Below are positions 40,942 to 52,584 of a stretch of 64,000 bases of DNA, piece by piece. The position numbers and the translations under genes were made by a program. The DNA comes from Pseudofabraea citricarpa (Eukaryota; Ascomycota; Leotiomycetes; Helotiales; Dermateaceae). The DNA is taken from contig JAPWGK010000001.1 in the NCBI GenBank assembly GCA_029641185.1, forward strand, positions 3,856,501-3,920,500, given 5' to 3'. The notes below the pieces were generated by a model. It saw only the letters and a list, made by a program, of their open reading frames with translations. It ran no database searches and was not told the origin of the DNA. Position 1 is the stretch's first letter. Each line of letters begins with the position of its first letter.

Positions 40942-42262
40942 ATGTCTTCCGAAGCTTCCAGAATACCACATCGCAAATCAAGATCGGGGTGCATTAATTG
41001 CAAGCGACGCAGAGTCAAGGTCCGTGACTGCACTGTCCAGACACCCACGCCCATACTAACAGCTCCAGTGTGATGAAGTAAAGCCAGCATGTGCAAACTG
41101 CATTCGCTTTCGCATGCCATGTAGCTTTGGTCGTCCGCAGCCAGCTCCCAACACACATCTTGCTGAAGATGCGCCAGTGCCTCCTCCGCACAGTGGTCGG
41201 GGGCGAGGGCGACCGCGGAAGGTCTGGACGGAAACAGATCAAGCAGATATTCAAGCAGATATTGCTGCTGCAACTTCCTCGTCCATTCCCATAACAACGG
41301 CCGCAGACGCGTGCTCGCTCAATATCGTTGACGGCGAGCTACTCCTCCACTTCACTTCGCATACGGCCCAGTCACTCGCAGGGCCGATGGCCGATGATAG
41401 CAGCATGGCGAAGTTCTGGGCACACGACGTCCCCCAGATCGGCCTGGCTCACCATCACGTCCTGCATCTGTGTCTTGCCATGGCGGGCTATCACCTTGCT
41501 CTGAGCCATGAGAAGCCTTCATCATCCCGGTCGAGACAAAGGCTCATAGCGGCCCACAGCCACTACCAGACAGGCGTAGCCGAGTTCACCACTGCGCTGA
41601 CGGCCCTGGACGAAAGTAGTACCGCCGCCCTCTTCGCCTCGGCCATGCTCGTTTGCTTTTGCAGATTCGCCGCTGGCCCGGCAGGCCCTGGCGACCTGGC
41701 CATTTGTGATGTTGACGGCGGCTCCCCCAGCTGGCTGCCACTGATTCGTGGCGTGCGCGTCATGCGGGAGACAACGAATGCCGACGCCTTGCTTTTCAGT
41801 TCCGCTTCTGACATCAAGTCTTCTAGGGCGGAGGAGGAGAATACTGGCCTAAAACACCACCCTCGAATCGACTGGGAGCAACCGCTGGCCGAGTTGCGTA
41901 GCTTCATCGCTTTGAGTAAAAGCCCTCATGTCCAGCTCTATCTGCAATCAATGGACGCGCTGGCCGCAATATACGAAGCCACGTACAGCAAAAGCGACGG
42001 GTCGTGTGGTGTGCCCCCGTACAACCGCTTTATTTTCGGCTGGCTGTATCGCATGGAAGACGACTTTGTGGCCTGCCTCGAGCGCAAGGAGCCACTGGCC
42101 CTGCTGCTGCTGGCGTACTACAGCTTGTTGTTGAGAACCATGAGGAATTGCTGGTTTATGGATGGCTGGTGTGAGCACTTGTTGCGCGGGCTCTCTGCAT
42201 TCCTCTGCCACGATTTCGCGGGCTGGTTGCAATGGCCGACAGAACAGGCTGGACTAGCTTGA
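40942..42262 (+). CDS. Zn(II)2Cys6 transcription factor
   Basis: Exons 40942-41019 and 41069-42262 join in frame to 423 aa. The binuclear zinc cluster lies at residues about 17-44: SGCINCKRRRVK, then CDEVKPACANC, then CSFGRP, with spacing CX2CX6CX6CX2CX6C. The intron falls inside the cluster. A basic GRGRGRPRK stretch follows and may add DNA contacts. The remainder is a helical fungal regulatory domain (HHVLHLCLAMAGYHLALS, MEDDFVACLERKEPLALLLLAYY), resembling the sterol-uptake-control type (UPC2-like) by its architecture. It lies divergent from the RTA1-like gene, an arrangement that would suit local regulation, but no target is proven. Confidence 0.9.
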
Positions 42263-43101
42263 AGATGCAAATGCTCAGGTACTTCCAAGTCGCTCATAAA
42301 CTGGATACCACGTCTATCTTACATGCACCTCGCTTCATCACGCTCCCGTAAACTTGTGTCACTGCAAATGTAGTATCTTGCTTTGTCCGAGTTCGCTGTG
42401 TTGAAGTAGGAAGACCCTGAAGAGTTGCTACGAGCTTGCACGAATGCTTTACTGCAGCCATAGTCCGCTCGGCAGCACAATTCCACTTGGCACTGCAACC
42501 GGAGAACTTTCAGACCCTAAAGAAGCCGTCAGTCCGTTCTCTACACTAGGAGCTTTTTGTTTTCGTATTTCGTATTGGACAGCTAAAGTTGGTGGGTAGC
42601 AACTCATTTGCCAGATCTGTTACCCATCGGACTTAGAAGAAAGAAAAACGAAAAAAAAAAAAAAAAAAAACAGCCAATCGTTCAATTTTCGCAAAGCACC
42701 AATTTGCTAGGAGTTCATGTGGATCTTTAGTCCGTTGTTGCTGAGTTCGCATGAATCATTGGCGGCCCGACCCACTCCCGCCAAAACGACCTAGAATTAA
42801 TTTTATAGGCGACGATGAATGTGAGCTTAGCGAGTGTACCGGTAATGCAACGAAAGGGATAACGTGCAAATCCCTTTTTCAATTTGATATTCCGGAGCTT
42901 TGGGCAGTTTTCTTAGAAACAATGGATCAAGGAGAGGGGCCGACGTGAAGAATTCAAGGATCCAAGTTCAAGTCCCTAATTTACCCAGGCTAAATCCATC
43001 TATCAATGAGCTTGTGCCTGCTTCAATATAAAAGGATGGTTGTTCCTACTAGATCACAGTACCATCCCCGTTGACACATTACCAAACAGTTTCATTTCGG
43101 T
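42263..43101. other. Spacer with A run
   Basis: A run of about 19 bases at 42652-42670. One 65-codon frame near 42751 has no family features. No gene supported. Confidence 0.4.
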
Positions 43102-44375
43102 ATGCGTTCATTCTCTTCTTCAGCAACTATAGCCTTGCTATTAGCCGCTTTTGTCAGCGCCGACGATTGCAAATGTGTAAGTCTTGGCATATCCTCTGCG
43201 GGCCTGTATTCATATTCGTGAAACACTTATCTGACATTGTTAGATACCTTCGGCATCATGCTGGCCGTCAGAGACAGAGTGGGCTTCGCTCAATCAGACC
43301 TTATCTGGACGCCTGATACGCTCCGTCGCTCCAGCATCCATCTGCTATCCTTCAGAACCCAACTACAATGAAACAGCCTGCGATACTTTGCTTTCCAACT
43401 GGAGCAAGTCCACATTTCACTCATCTGACCCTGTGAGCGTAGCCTCAGTTTGGACAAACAACACCTGCAATCCTATCTACCCAAATGGCACAAGCATCGC
43501 TGGAGATCATGAAGCAGGAAAGCGAGGTTGCTCGCTTGGAACCTTGCCTCCATATGTTATCAATGCAACAGAGGCCAACCACGTGCAGGCTGCAATGAGA
43601 TTTGTGCGTAAATTCAACTTGCGAGTGAACATTAAAAATACCGGACACAATGGGGTCTAATTTCTATGATCTTCTCGGCCTGTTACCAGATACGGAAAAC
43701 ACCGGCACTTCGACGAGTATTGTCGCGTCGAGGCTGATATCACGACGAGCAGTAAGCAACGAGAACCAGGATTTGTTGGCGCGCACACTTGAAAAAGTCG
43801 GGCCAAAAGCCGTTGCACCATCGGTACGCTGTGATTGTGGACAGCATTTGAAGTATCGGAAGAAGGCTGACAGCTCTAAGCGCACAGGACGGAACCCCTA
43901 ACCCCTCGGTCTCGGGTACTATGAACATCAGCAAAAAGAACGTTGATAATGCGCTGAACCCAGCCTGGCGTGACGCTGTGGTTCATTTTATTACCTCGCA
44001 GTCCTGGAAGGACTCACTGCCATCCGCTCAAGTAAAGCAGATCGTAGATGACACGACTTACAACAAGCTCAATGCTCTTCGGCAACTGGCCCCCGAATCT
44101 GGAGCTTACCTCAATGAAGTACGTTGTCTCGCTGTTGCTCCCCCAGATTCATTCTTTCGTGATTTAGTGGATACTTTCTGATAGATCTTTTAATAGGCAA
44201 ACCCCTTCGAACCGGGATGGCAGTGGTCCTTTTCGGGCCAAATTACGGGCGTCTCCACGCAATCAAAGACAAGTACGATCCAGATGGTCTTTTGTGGTGT
44301 CGCCAGTGCGTGGGTAGTGAAGATTGGGTTCAGACAGAGGACGGTTCGCTCTGTCGACGATATCAACCGTACTGA
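43102..44375 (+). pseudogene. FAD-linked oxidase (BBE-like), internally deleted
   Basis: The start at 43102 gives a signal peptide (MRSFSSSATIALLLAAFVSA) and, after a short intron, IPSASCWPSETEWASLNQTL, an N-glycosylation-rich FAD-domain start and VNIKNTGHNG, which belongs to the FAD-binding (PCMH) motif. Here the normal next 200-300 residues are missing. The sequence jumps to C-terminal features (DTENTGTSTSIVASRLISR), then a disturbed stretch, then NPAWRDAVVHFI, SGAYLNE and, after an intron, ANPFEPGWQWSF. One missing base there shifts the final FGPNYGRLHAIKDKYDP and LLWCRQCVGSEDW into another frame. Intact relatives are secreted oxidoreductases of about 550-600 aa. Deletion plus at least two frame breaks make this a pseudogene. 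Confidence 0.85.
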
Positions 44376-45055
44376 GCCTCTAGACTGGTACTGTGACGTG
44401 TAATATTAATCCTTGCGGGAGTAGTCGCATGGTTGTTATCACTGGCAAGGACTGATCATTGGGACTTGCTATTAACCTACTCGTAGAGTTAGTTATTGTG
44501 GTATTAATTTCTTTACATTCTTATCAACTAAGTAAATATGATCTCAAAGTCGGCCAAAAGTATGGAAGCGGTTAAAAGAACATCAATGTATAAGAAGTAT
44601 AACATCAAAATTGAGGCTTCAACGGCCTACAAAATCTCTCACCCTCGGTTAAAATCTTCCCAAAGAACTTTTACTTGCTTTCTTCATTTGTTTCAAAGAA
44701 TCCTGTTGATTTCCATTGGGGGTATTATTAGCAGATTTTCGCTTCTCATCTCTGAGTGTTCAACACGGTTTCTGTCTTTTCATTTGTTGTGGTCCGGATT
44801 TAACACTGCACGAGGCTCAAGACCTGAAGTCGATATAATAGAATAATAAGATAAAACTAAAGCAAATTGATACGGTATAGTGACAGCGGGATATGATTCT
44901 GTACATGAAAGTGGAAGGAAGGAGTAATTGAGTTATATATTGAAGAGTGATGTTATGAATAATATCTCTGTCTAGAGGAAGATGATTGCAGCTCGCCTAA
45001 TAGTTGAGACTTGAGCTCAAGCAGAAAAACTGTTTGGGGTCGTTACAAAACCAGA
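44376..45055. other. Spacer
   Basis: About 0.7 kb, AT-rich. A 102-codon frame at 44538 lacks any recognisable feature. No gene supported. Confidence 0.4.
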
Positions 45056-46216
45056 TCATTTGTCCATGGTTTGCAATATAATTGGCTTTTGATCCTCCGA
45101 GAGGCGGTCGAAGGTGGAATAACTTTCAAAGCCTTTCACGTTCCACTTTCGCATAAGCGGGCCCAGCTCAAGGATACCAGCGACACAAATTCCAATGCTG
45201 ACTTCGATAGTAGACCAGGTGAAGACAGGTGCGGCATCGACTAGTGGTACAGGAATTAGTCAAGTCAAGTGATAACGCAAGGTGCTGACTTACAGAGTGG
45301 ATCGGCCGTAGCCTTAAGTTTCACGAGTGCTGCTAGACGGATGAAATTGGCAAGACTCGCACTGGAGTGTTTTATTAGCTTGTGCGATCGATGACCCTCA
45401 AAGTAATTGGTACTCACAGAACGCCTAAGCCGAAGATAGCATAAATGTATAACTTTATCCGAGTGCTTACTCCACGACCTTTGAGCATGAAAAATGGGAC
45501 GAAGAGAAAAAGCATGTCAAGACTGATAGTGACAATGCAGAGAGCATATCCCATGTACAACTGTCCTACCAATGGCGCACACTTTCCCTTGGATGTTGGA
45601 TCGATGGATGTCCATGCGTAGCTGACCGGAGTGCATTGCAAAAGAAGGTAAAAAATGAAGGCCGAACAGATGGCGCCGTCGATAATGATTGCAGCCCAGA
45701 GAAGGAAGATATGAACTCTCGACTTTGCCCATTGTAGGAGCGTAGTGGCAATACTAGCTTTCATGATGCTTGTAAGAATAACATAGATGAGTTCTAAGAA
45801 CCAAATGTACTAGAGTGTGTCCTTGTCAGTATGATAGTATCTCCCACGTGTAGAAAAGCCAAGAACTGAATTCTCACGAACCTTCAAGGCATCTCCAAGT
45901 TTTTTCAGCGTGGTACCAGTGGTATGACTACCAATCCCACTCTGAACTCCAAGGATAAGAAGAGCCATCAAGCTGGCATATGTTAACTGGAACCATTAGC
46001 TATCATAGAAAAAGTTTGAAATCGCCATTATATATTTACCACAACTGTGATCATGCCCACATCGTTGTAGTTGAAATTTTTCGAGATTCTGGCCTTGGTG
46101 TAGCATCTTAATCCGATGAAGAAAACATTCAGGCCCATAAAGACTGCTGACAAGGCAATAATACCAGGCCCTTGACTTGTAGTCATGGGCATGGTCATAG
46201 GAGCTGCGGCATTCAT
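45056..46216 (-). CDS. Fungal rhodopsin-domain membrane protein
   Basis: Start MNAAAPMTMPMTTSQGPG at 46216. Helices follow in family order: IIALSAVFMGLNVFFIGLR, RISKNFNYNDVGMITVVV (the D-V/D-Y region), LTYASLMALLILGVQSGIG, YIWFLELIYVILTSIMKAS, AAIIIDGAICSAFIFYLLLQCTP (family IFQCxP region), CAPLVGQLYMGYALCIVTIS, LKGRGVSTRIKLYIYAIFG, ASLANFIRLAALVKL and WSTIEVSIGICVAGI. The tail is short and ends ILQTMDK. Several small introns separate the exons. It is related in architecture to the gene at 36.5 kb but clearly not a recent copy. Role probably signal perception or transport; unproven. Confidence 0.82.
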
Positions 46217-47382
46217 GGCGACGGTGAGCCAAACGCGTGGTCGATATAAAAATCAAGGACGGCGATAATTCAATTATCGAAAGTCGAGAGTATGAAATTG
46301 ACCAAAGGTCAAAAGAAATTGATGAGATTGATGCAAACAGAATATGAACAGAAATTAAAAAACACAAGCACAATTGTTTCTAAGAATTACTTCGATTTTC
46401 TTGCGACTATATCAGTCAACAACGCACTTGTGGTTGTCGGAGGCTTTCTCAACTTGTTTTACTTGGTGTCGCATTAAAGTTCGAAGTGGAAGGTCGTGCG
46501 TAACTACCTCCCATGCGACTGGCTCTTATAAGTTCGTGATGTTGAGGATGTTTTGATGTTTTAGCTTCTTGTTTCGAATAATGTTACACTTCCAGTGTGC
46601 GCTACTGTACTGTAGATATCACTACCATGAACTCTATCCAGACCGATATTTTCTTACCAAATGGTTATGAATTGATACCTTAAGCTTATTGAGTGGGTAT
46701 TTAAGCTTAATTGTTTGATCCGCTGTCTTTAATACGCTGTCTGACACGTGACCTTGAAATGGCCAGTGTATACCTACCCAGGTACCTTACCTACCTAGGT
46801 ACTAAATGACTTAGGTATTTCATTGCCAAGCAGGTAAATATAACGAAAAACACTCAATGTTGAAAAATTCAGGCGAGTCTTTCATAGGTATTGAAAGCTA
46901 TTGAACGCCATTGAAAGCCATTAAATGAACATTTTTCTTGCATACCTATATTTATGACTTCTCCATCATGATACCTCGTGTTCGTCTGCTGAGGAGCGTT
47001 CATGGAGGAACTAGTCCGTGAACTGTGTCAATCACTGATGATCCGATGATCTTATACCGATTCTTTTATTCCCGTTTCTCGAGTCTTGTTGCACAGCCAT
47101 TCCCTGATTCGAGTTTGCATGTGGTTACCCCGCAGCCTCCGCCCGCCATCCAACTTCGCGGTCAATGCATGCAATCATTCGACTTTGAAACAAAGGTGCA
47201 TACAAAGCCTAATCTCGGGTACTCCTCATCCTCTTTCTAACTGCTACCTCTTACTCCATAGGCTTCATACTTCACAGAAGAGAAGTGTTCTATAACGCAA
47301 GGGATCAACAAGAAGGGCTGTCTGCTATACCCGCTAGAGAAGAACCCTTGTCCGAGGATCTGTCACTTATTCACTTTTTATC
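46217..47382. other. Spacer (1.2 kb)
   Basis: Contains short direct repeats of the type TTGAAAGCTATTGAACGCC near 46890-46925 and CCTACCTAGGTAC-type palindromic words near 46770-46800. No supported gene. Confidence 0.4.
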
Positions 47383-48642
47383 ATGCATAAATTCCTTGAG
47401 CTCGCAAGAAATAAGTTGGGGTTTGTTCTGCAGACAGATTCATCTTCGAAGGAACCTTCAATCTCCGCCTCGAAACCTCATGAACGTTACGGAACCTCAG
47501 CACGCATAATATGGCCACCCAAAGTTGAGTTTATTGATGTGCTCGGCGAAGTCCAAGACACCAATGGCCGTAACATCCCGCGCGATCTTGGACGTTCCAT
47601 TACTTTAGGTGGGCAACATTTTTACATGTTCGCTGATACCTTCTGTTTCGACGACGCCGGGCATTTCGTCGGAGTAACATCCAACACCTGTGCCTACATC
47701 GCTGATACGAACAATCTTACCAAATGTTCATATTGGAACGAGGGTCCGAAGGAACCGGAGTTCATTCCGTTGACAAGGGAAGATGAAGATTATAACAAGA
47801 AGAAGAAGGGAACGGATATGAGGGTCGCAAATTGGGCTTTCGGAGGCGTGATTGAAGATGGCTTGGATGATAATGGAAAGGGTGGGATCGGGACTGGCTG
47901 GATTTTCAATGATAAGGTTTTGATTCAGGACAAAGGGAGCGTGGAGATGGAACTTGTTCGTGTGGAGTTGCAGGACGGGCACAGAATCCATGCAGAAAAA
48001 AAGCCTGGTTTGTCACCGTTTGGGGCAAGTAGAGATCTTCTCTTATCATCCACCTCTATTAAACGTAATCTCAACTACCCGCCCGCCACTGACATATTTG
48101 AACAGAAAGATAAAATCAGATGCGGGAATATAGACACTTTTGTCGACGGCGGATGGGTGTACCTTCTTGGGGGAACTGGAGATCAGGATAGGACTCGCAA
48201 CGTGATGGCTCGAATCAAGTACGGCCACGATTTATCTCAAATTTCAAATTACCAATACCATACCATTGCGAATGGATGGCAGCCGAGCTTTAATCATGTT
48301 GACGAATTGTCAGACATCATGACTGGCATTGCGCACGGAATGATGTTCAAAGTCGGCGATCACGGTCCGAAGAGAAAGCCATACATGTGCATCGGAGTCG
48401 ACAAATTTCTAACCAGCCACCTATATCTTGGGGTCGCAGAAAGTCCTGAGGGGCCATGGGAAATTAAGGATGTGGGGGAGTTGCCGAAATTTCTTGGCCA
48501 GAAATCAAATACTAGATATTGCCTTTACATGCATGAATGGGCATCTAATTTGAGTCAGGGTGAGCTTTATATCACTTGGAGTGATGATGGTCAGATGGGT
48601 GGTTTGGTAGTTGCGGGGAAAATGAGGCTCTGTATGGAGTGA
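47383..48642 (+). CDS. DUF4185-like five-bladed propeller protein
   Basis: Intronless, 419 aa from ATGCATAAATTC. Features that recall the DUF4185/glycosidase-like propeller proteins of fungi and bacteria: DLGRSITLGGQHFYMFADTF near residues 68-87 (blade with GD/AD turn), NTCAYIADTN, GGIGTGWIFNDKVLI, GNIDTFVDGGWVYLLGG, HGMMFKVGD, HLYLGVAESPEGPWE and LYITWSDDGQMGG. The repeated W/Y-x-Y/L strands fit a propeller. No signal peptide at this start, so it appears cytosolic unless an upstream exon is missed. Enzymatic activity is not established for this family, and my assignment is by pattern only. Confidence 0.6.
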   Translation: MHKFLELARNKLGFVLQTDSSSKEPSISASKPHERYGTSARIIWPPKVEFIDVLGEVQDTNGRNIPRDLGRSITLGGQHFYMFADTFCFDDAGHFVGVTSNTCAYIADTNNLTKCSYWNEGPKEPEFIPLTREDEDYNKKKKGTDMRVANWAFGGVIEDGLDDNGKGGIGTGWIFNDKVLIQDKGSVEMELVRVELQDGHRIHAEKKPGLSPFGASRDLLLSSTSIKRNLNYPPATDIFEQKDKIRCGNIDTFVDGGWVYLLGGTGDQDRTRNVMARIKYGHDLSQISNYQYHTIANGWQPSFNHVDELSDIMTGIAHGMMFKVGDHGPKRKPYMCIGVDKFLTSHLYLGVAESPEGPWEIKDVGELPKFLGQKSNTRYCLYMHEWASNLSQGELYITWSDDGQMGGLVVAGKMRLCME

Positions 48643-50389
48643 GCGACAACTTCTTCAACCTACTTCACTACTTTGGTCCTCGACATCAAGAAACTCTTGA
48701 TGAAACCTGGTTTATACACCGTGTCAGACCATCACGATTCTGCGGAACCTTTTATACTTTCTGTAAATATAGAACAGTTAGGTAGTGTAGGGAAAACGAG
48801 TGGCAAAGAACATGAATCGATTTTTAGTTGAGAAATACAGATCATGACCCTCTTTTGATCGATCTGAATTTCAAGCAACTCTGAACTTGCGAAGTCTGAA
48901 CTTACCTCGTCCACTCCTCAGATCTATTTGTGAGACTGATGATTCTTTGAGATCTCCCGCCTAACAGCCGTAGGCGAGATATTTTATCAACTACTAACAA
49001 TCCTCTTCGGAGACTTATGCATCATGCAATAGGGTTCCACAAGGAGATTAGTGGCTCACCTGCGATTGGAAGTGCGGTTGTGATTTAGCTACGACATATT
49101 CATTACGTAAAATGTCCAGAGACGGGAATTTAGATCTATTGAAGGATTCCATAATGACCAAATTCTGCTCTTGGTTCATAGCATGTCCGGGAAAGTTAAT
49201 GCTAATGGTACAAACAGTACGAATGCACCCGTGCGCATGGTCTTGTTACTATGGCCATTACACGACCTACGATTCAGCCATAAGCGATGGTTGCAACCAT
49301 GACAGTGCTGAGTATACTGCTTCGGATTAAAATGCCAAATGATAAATCAACCACGCTATCTTAATTGTTAGTTGTATTTACCTAGTAAGTATCTCCAAAA
49401 CCTTTGAACATTTTGATTTAAAATTATACGCTAACGATTGAGGATATTTACTCGCTCATTTTGATTGAATGCCTATATTATTGTTTAATCATAATGACAG
49501 AAACTAGACTGCCTAAAGTCGGACGTATAAATGAGTGACTTGAGATGATTATGCTGTCGAATAACTAAAACCTGCCTGAAATTTAACGGTTAGAATTCCA
49601 AATTGTCAGAAGGATTATGAAATTTCTCAATCCTCAGATGTCCGGTTCTTATAAGATCTATATCTAGATTGCTGCTGCAGTCATGACTAACCCAAATATA
49701 ATTACTCATTATCTTTCAGTAGCCATTTACATTAAGATAATACCTTCGGATTTACTTATTGTGGCTCACTAAGCAGTCGTTGGTTTGATTGTTCCTGGAT
49801 AAGTGGGGACAGGATAACTACAAAGCAACTGCGGCTCAAAGCCAAGAATATGATATCATGCAAATTTCTAGGTCATTAATATAACGGGATAACAATTCCA
49901 CCGCTCACTTGAATTACTTGTATTGGTTCCGAAGCGAGACAGTATATCGGCCGAAATCGAGTAGCAGACCGATAACCACAGAATTTACCCATAGTATCTT
50001 GCCTAAAGGTAGTGACTATGAATCCTCAAGGAGCATTATTATCTCCTATCCACTGCCGGTTGATATCGGCAAATTCTTTCTGTGGCGGAGTTCATCCTCA
50101 CGGGAGGGGACTTCGTCACCTTTAAAGCAGCCAAGAACCGAAAAGGCAAGAATAATGGCGGTACCACTAAATAAAATGGATCAGGGTCATTTCCGCCGAG
50201 TTCTAAGATCTGCATATGGCCAAATTGGAAATATTGTAGCCTGACATGGTATTTCCGAGAGTCATCCGAGCTCGGGACAGAATAGACATATATAAAAGGT
50301 ACTGCTTGAGTCTTTTTCTCAACATCGCAACTCTCACCTTTCAAGAGACATTCAGCAGCACCTTCCTTTACCAAGCTCCCTCCATAATC
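48643..50389. other. Long AT-rich spacer (1.7 kb)
   Basis: No supported gene. The last 100 bp hold a TATA-like TATATAAAAGG at about 50289-50298, some 95 bp before the dehydrogenase start, which is a plausible core promoter. Confidence 0.45.
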
Positions 50390-51541
50390 ATGAATTCTAC
50401 CATGATGCGTGCCGTCCTATGGAGTGGAATTCCATTCAATGTAACTGTTGGAAACTACCCCGTTCCAACAATCCAAGAAAGCACCGATGTTATTGTTCGT
50501 GTCACAGCAGCAGCAATCTGTGGATCCGATCTTCATTTGTATCGAGGTACCAGGGCACCAGCCACGGGGCCAACAGAGGGTGTGCCTATTGGCCACGAGG
50601 CAATGGGCTACATTGCGGAAGTTGGCGAGGGTGTTAATTTTCTGTCTGTCGGTGATTTTGTGGTAATCCCAGACAGAATTGACGAAGGACATCTCCTCAT
50701 GGAACCAGAGTCATATACGGCTTACGGAACAGCTGCTCTCCCTGGTTCTCAAGGTAAGTTCACAAAATCCTCTGATATAGAAACATCACAAACAGAGTCT
50801 AACATGGTAACAGCTGAATATGTGAGAGTTCCTTACGCCGACAATGGTCTGATCCCGATTCCAACAGTCAATGGCACTGAACCTTTGATTGATTATCTTT
50901 TTCTTTCTGATATTCTTCCTACTGCTTGGACCGCACTGGATTATTCAGGATTTCAACCAGGTGACTCGGTAGCTATATTTGGCGCTGGTCCTGTAGGCCT
51001 GCTTGCAATTTACTGCGCCATGCTTCGAGGGGCTTCCACAGTATACTCAGTGGACAGTGTTCCATCCCGTCTTCAAATGGCTGCCGATCTAGGAGCCATT
51101 CCAATCAGTTTCAATACCTCGAACCCTGTCGATCAGATTCTCGCTTACGAGCCCGGAGGAGTCACAAGAAGTGTTGATTGCGTAGGATATGAAGCTGTAA
51201 ACTCCACCATGTTACCACAAGAAAACATCGTCATCCAGAACATGATCAACGTCACTTCTATTAATGGAGGGCTCGGTGTTGCTGGTGTATATCACGCTTA
51301 TACACCCGAGGCTTATGGTCTTCCCATTGCAATGGGTCCGCTTTGGGCTAAGGCTTTGAGACTTGCTTCCGGTGCAGTCAATCCAATGACCGAGGCACCT
51401 AGACTTGTAGATCTCATTTCTAGTGGTAGGGCTCTTCCAAGCTTCATTGTCAGCAGCGAAATTAGCATTGAAGATGCTCCAGAGTATTATGCTCGGTTCG
51501 AACAACACAGAGAAAGCAAGGTTGTCATTCGCTTTCCATAG
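50390..51541 (+). CDS. Zinc-type alcohol dehydrogenase (MDR family) without structural-zinc loop
   Basis: Exons 50390-50753 and 50814-51541 give 363 aa. MNSTMMRAVLWSG starts the GroES-like catalytic domain. Zinc-site residues are present: Cys in AAICGSDLHLY and His-Glu in PIGHEAMG. The Rossmann motif is VAIFGAGPVGLLAIYCA, followed by VYSVDSVPSRL. The order and length fit glutathione-independent formaldehyde-dehydrogenase-like MDR enzymes. Odd: the segment after VGDFVVIPDRIDEGHLLMEP lacks the four closely spaced cysteines that bind the structural zinc, though the rest of the domain is normal. The intron was taken out because its GTAAGT...ACAG ends are canonical and removal restores GSQAEYVRVPYAD. 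Substrate unknown. Confidence 0.85.
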   Translation: MNSTMMRAVLWSGIPFNVTVGNYPVPTIQESTDVIVRVTAAAICGSDLHLYRGTRAPATGPTEGVPIGHEAMGYIAEVGEGVNFLSVGDFVVIPDRIDEGHLLMEPESYTAYGTAALPGSQGKFTKSSDIETSQTESNMVTAEYVRVPYADNGLIPIPTVNGTEPLIDYLFLSDILPTAWTALDYSGFQPGDSVAIFGAGPVGLLAIYCAMLRGASTVYSVDSVPSRLQMAADLGAIPISFNTSNPVDQILAYEPGGVTRSVDCVGYEAVNSTMLPQENIVIQNMINVTSINGGLGVAGVYHAYTPEAYGLPIAMGPLWAKALRLASGAVNPMTEAPRLVDLISSGRALPSFIVSSEISIEDAPEYYARFEQHRESKVVIRFP

Positions 51542-52584
51542 AATGGCATAAGGGCAAAGAGTTATGAGATCGGTGTACAAGTTGGCATGTAGTTCTTAGA
51601 ACAACCAGTTCCGGTTCCTTTTTGGAGGGAAGCTCAGTTGGTTACCGTAGTTGATGTTAGATTACTTAGAACATGTAATAAGCAATGACACTCCGTGTCA
51701 ATGGAATATTTTACACGGAACTCTAAATTTGAAATGATCATAATGTTGTGATTTGATTTGTACTTAACCCTTCATCATTTCTATGGGCTCCCATCTACGA
51801 TTATTTCCTGTTCATCAATCGTCGTCAGACCGAAATTAAAATAGTTTGCAGTGTTAGGGTCATGTTTCCAATTTCCTCATCAGTAGTTTGGGCAGGCTTC
51901 ACCAGCTAGACCTCCATCGATCTATAACACCACAACTTCCCCAGGCAACACAGGTGTTTGCATTATATCTTCAGAAGCTTTTTAGTACTAGAGTTGAAAT
52001 TTTAGTTTAATTAAGCTTTTTCTATTAGGTTTCTAGTAGTACAATGTTAGTTTTCTTCATATCTACATTTACGTCGAGAAATCACCAAGCTTTAAGAGAC
52101 ACTCTCTTCATTATTTATAGTGATAGCTCCTTGGGCCTTGTGAATCATATGAATAGAAACATCTCACAATATTGGTTGATATCCTTCGTCATGACTAAAC
52201 CCCTGTGATTCATAGACACATAGGTAACTCACAACATTATTTCTTAATGGAACAGAACCTTTGCTTTCATCAAATTATGACAGTAAGAGACCAAATGGAT
52301 CTATACCAAACAAATTTTTAACTAAGAACTAAAACCTGTATCTATCTTTATGTTATTATATTTTATCTTATATCAGGTAGCACAAAATACCAGCGAACTA
52401 TCAATTCACCAAAAGGCGATGATCCTATATGTTATTGATGCACAGAAATCCAAGTAGGGGTTTCAATTGTAATAGTAGATACCCAATAGCACACCTCTAT
52501 ATATAGTAATGCAACTTGTTTACCCGTTCTTCTTTTAAGATGTTGAAAAGAAACAAGCTTGCAGATCATTTCGAGACTGTAAAC
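51542..52584. other. AT-rich spacer (1.0 kb)
   Basis: No gene or clear repeat. Confidence 0.4.

Noticed and set aside
42751..42948. 65-codon plus frame
   Set aside because: No motif, no homologous copy and AT-rich context; chance frame.
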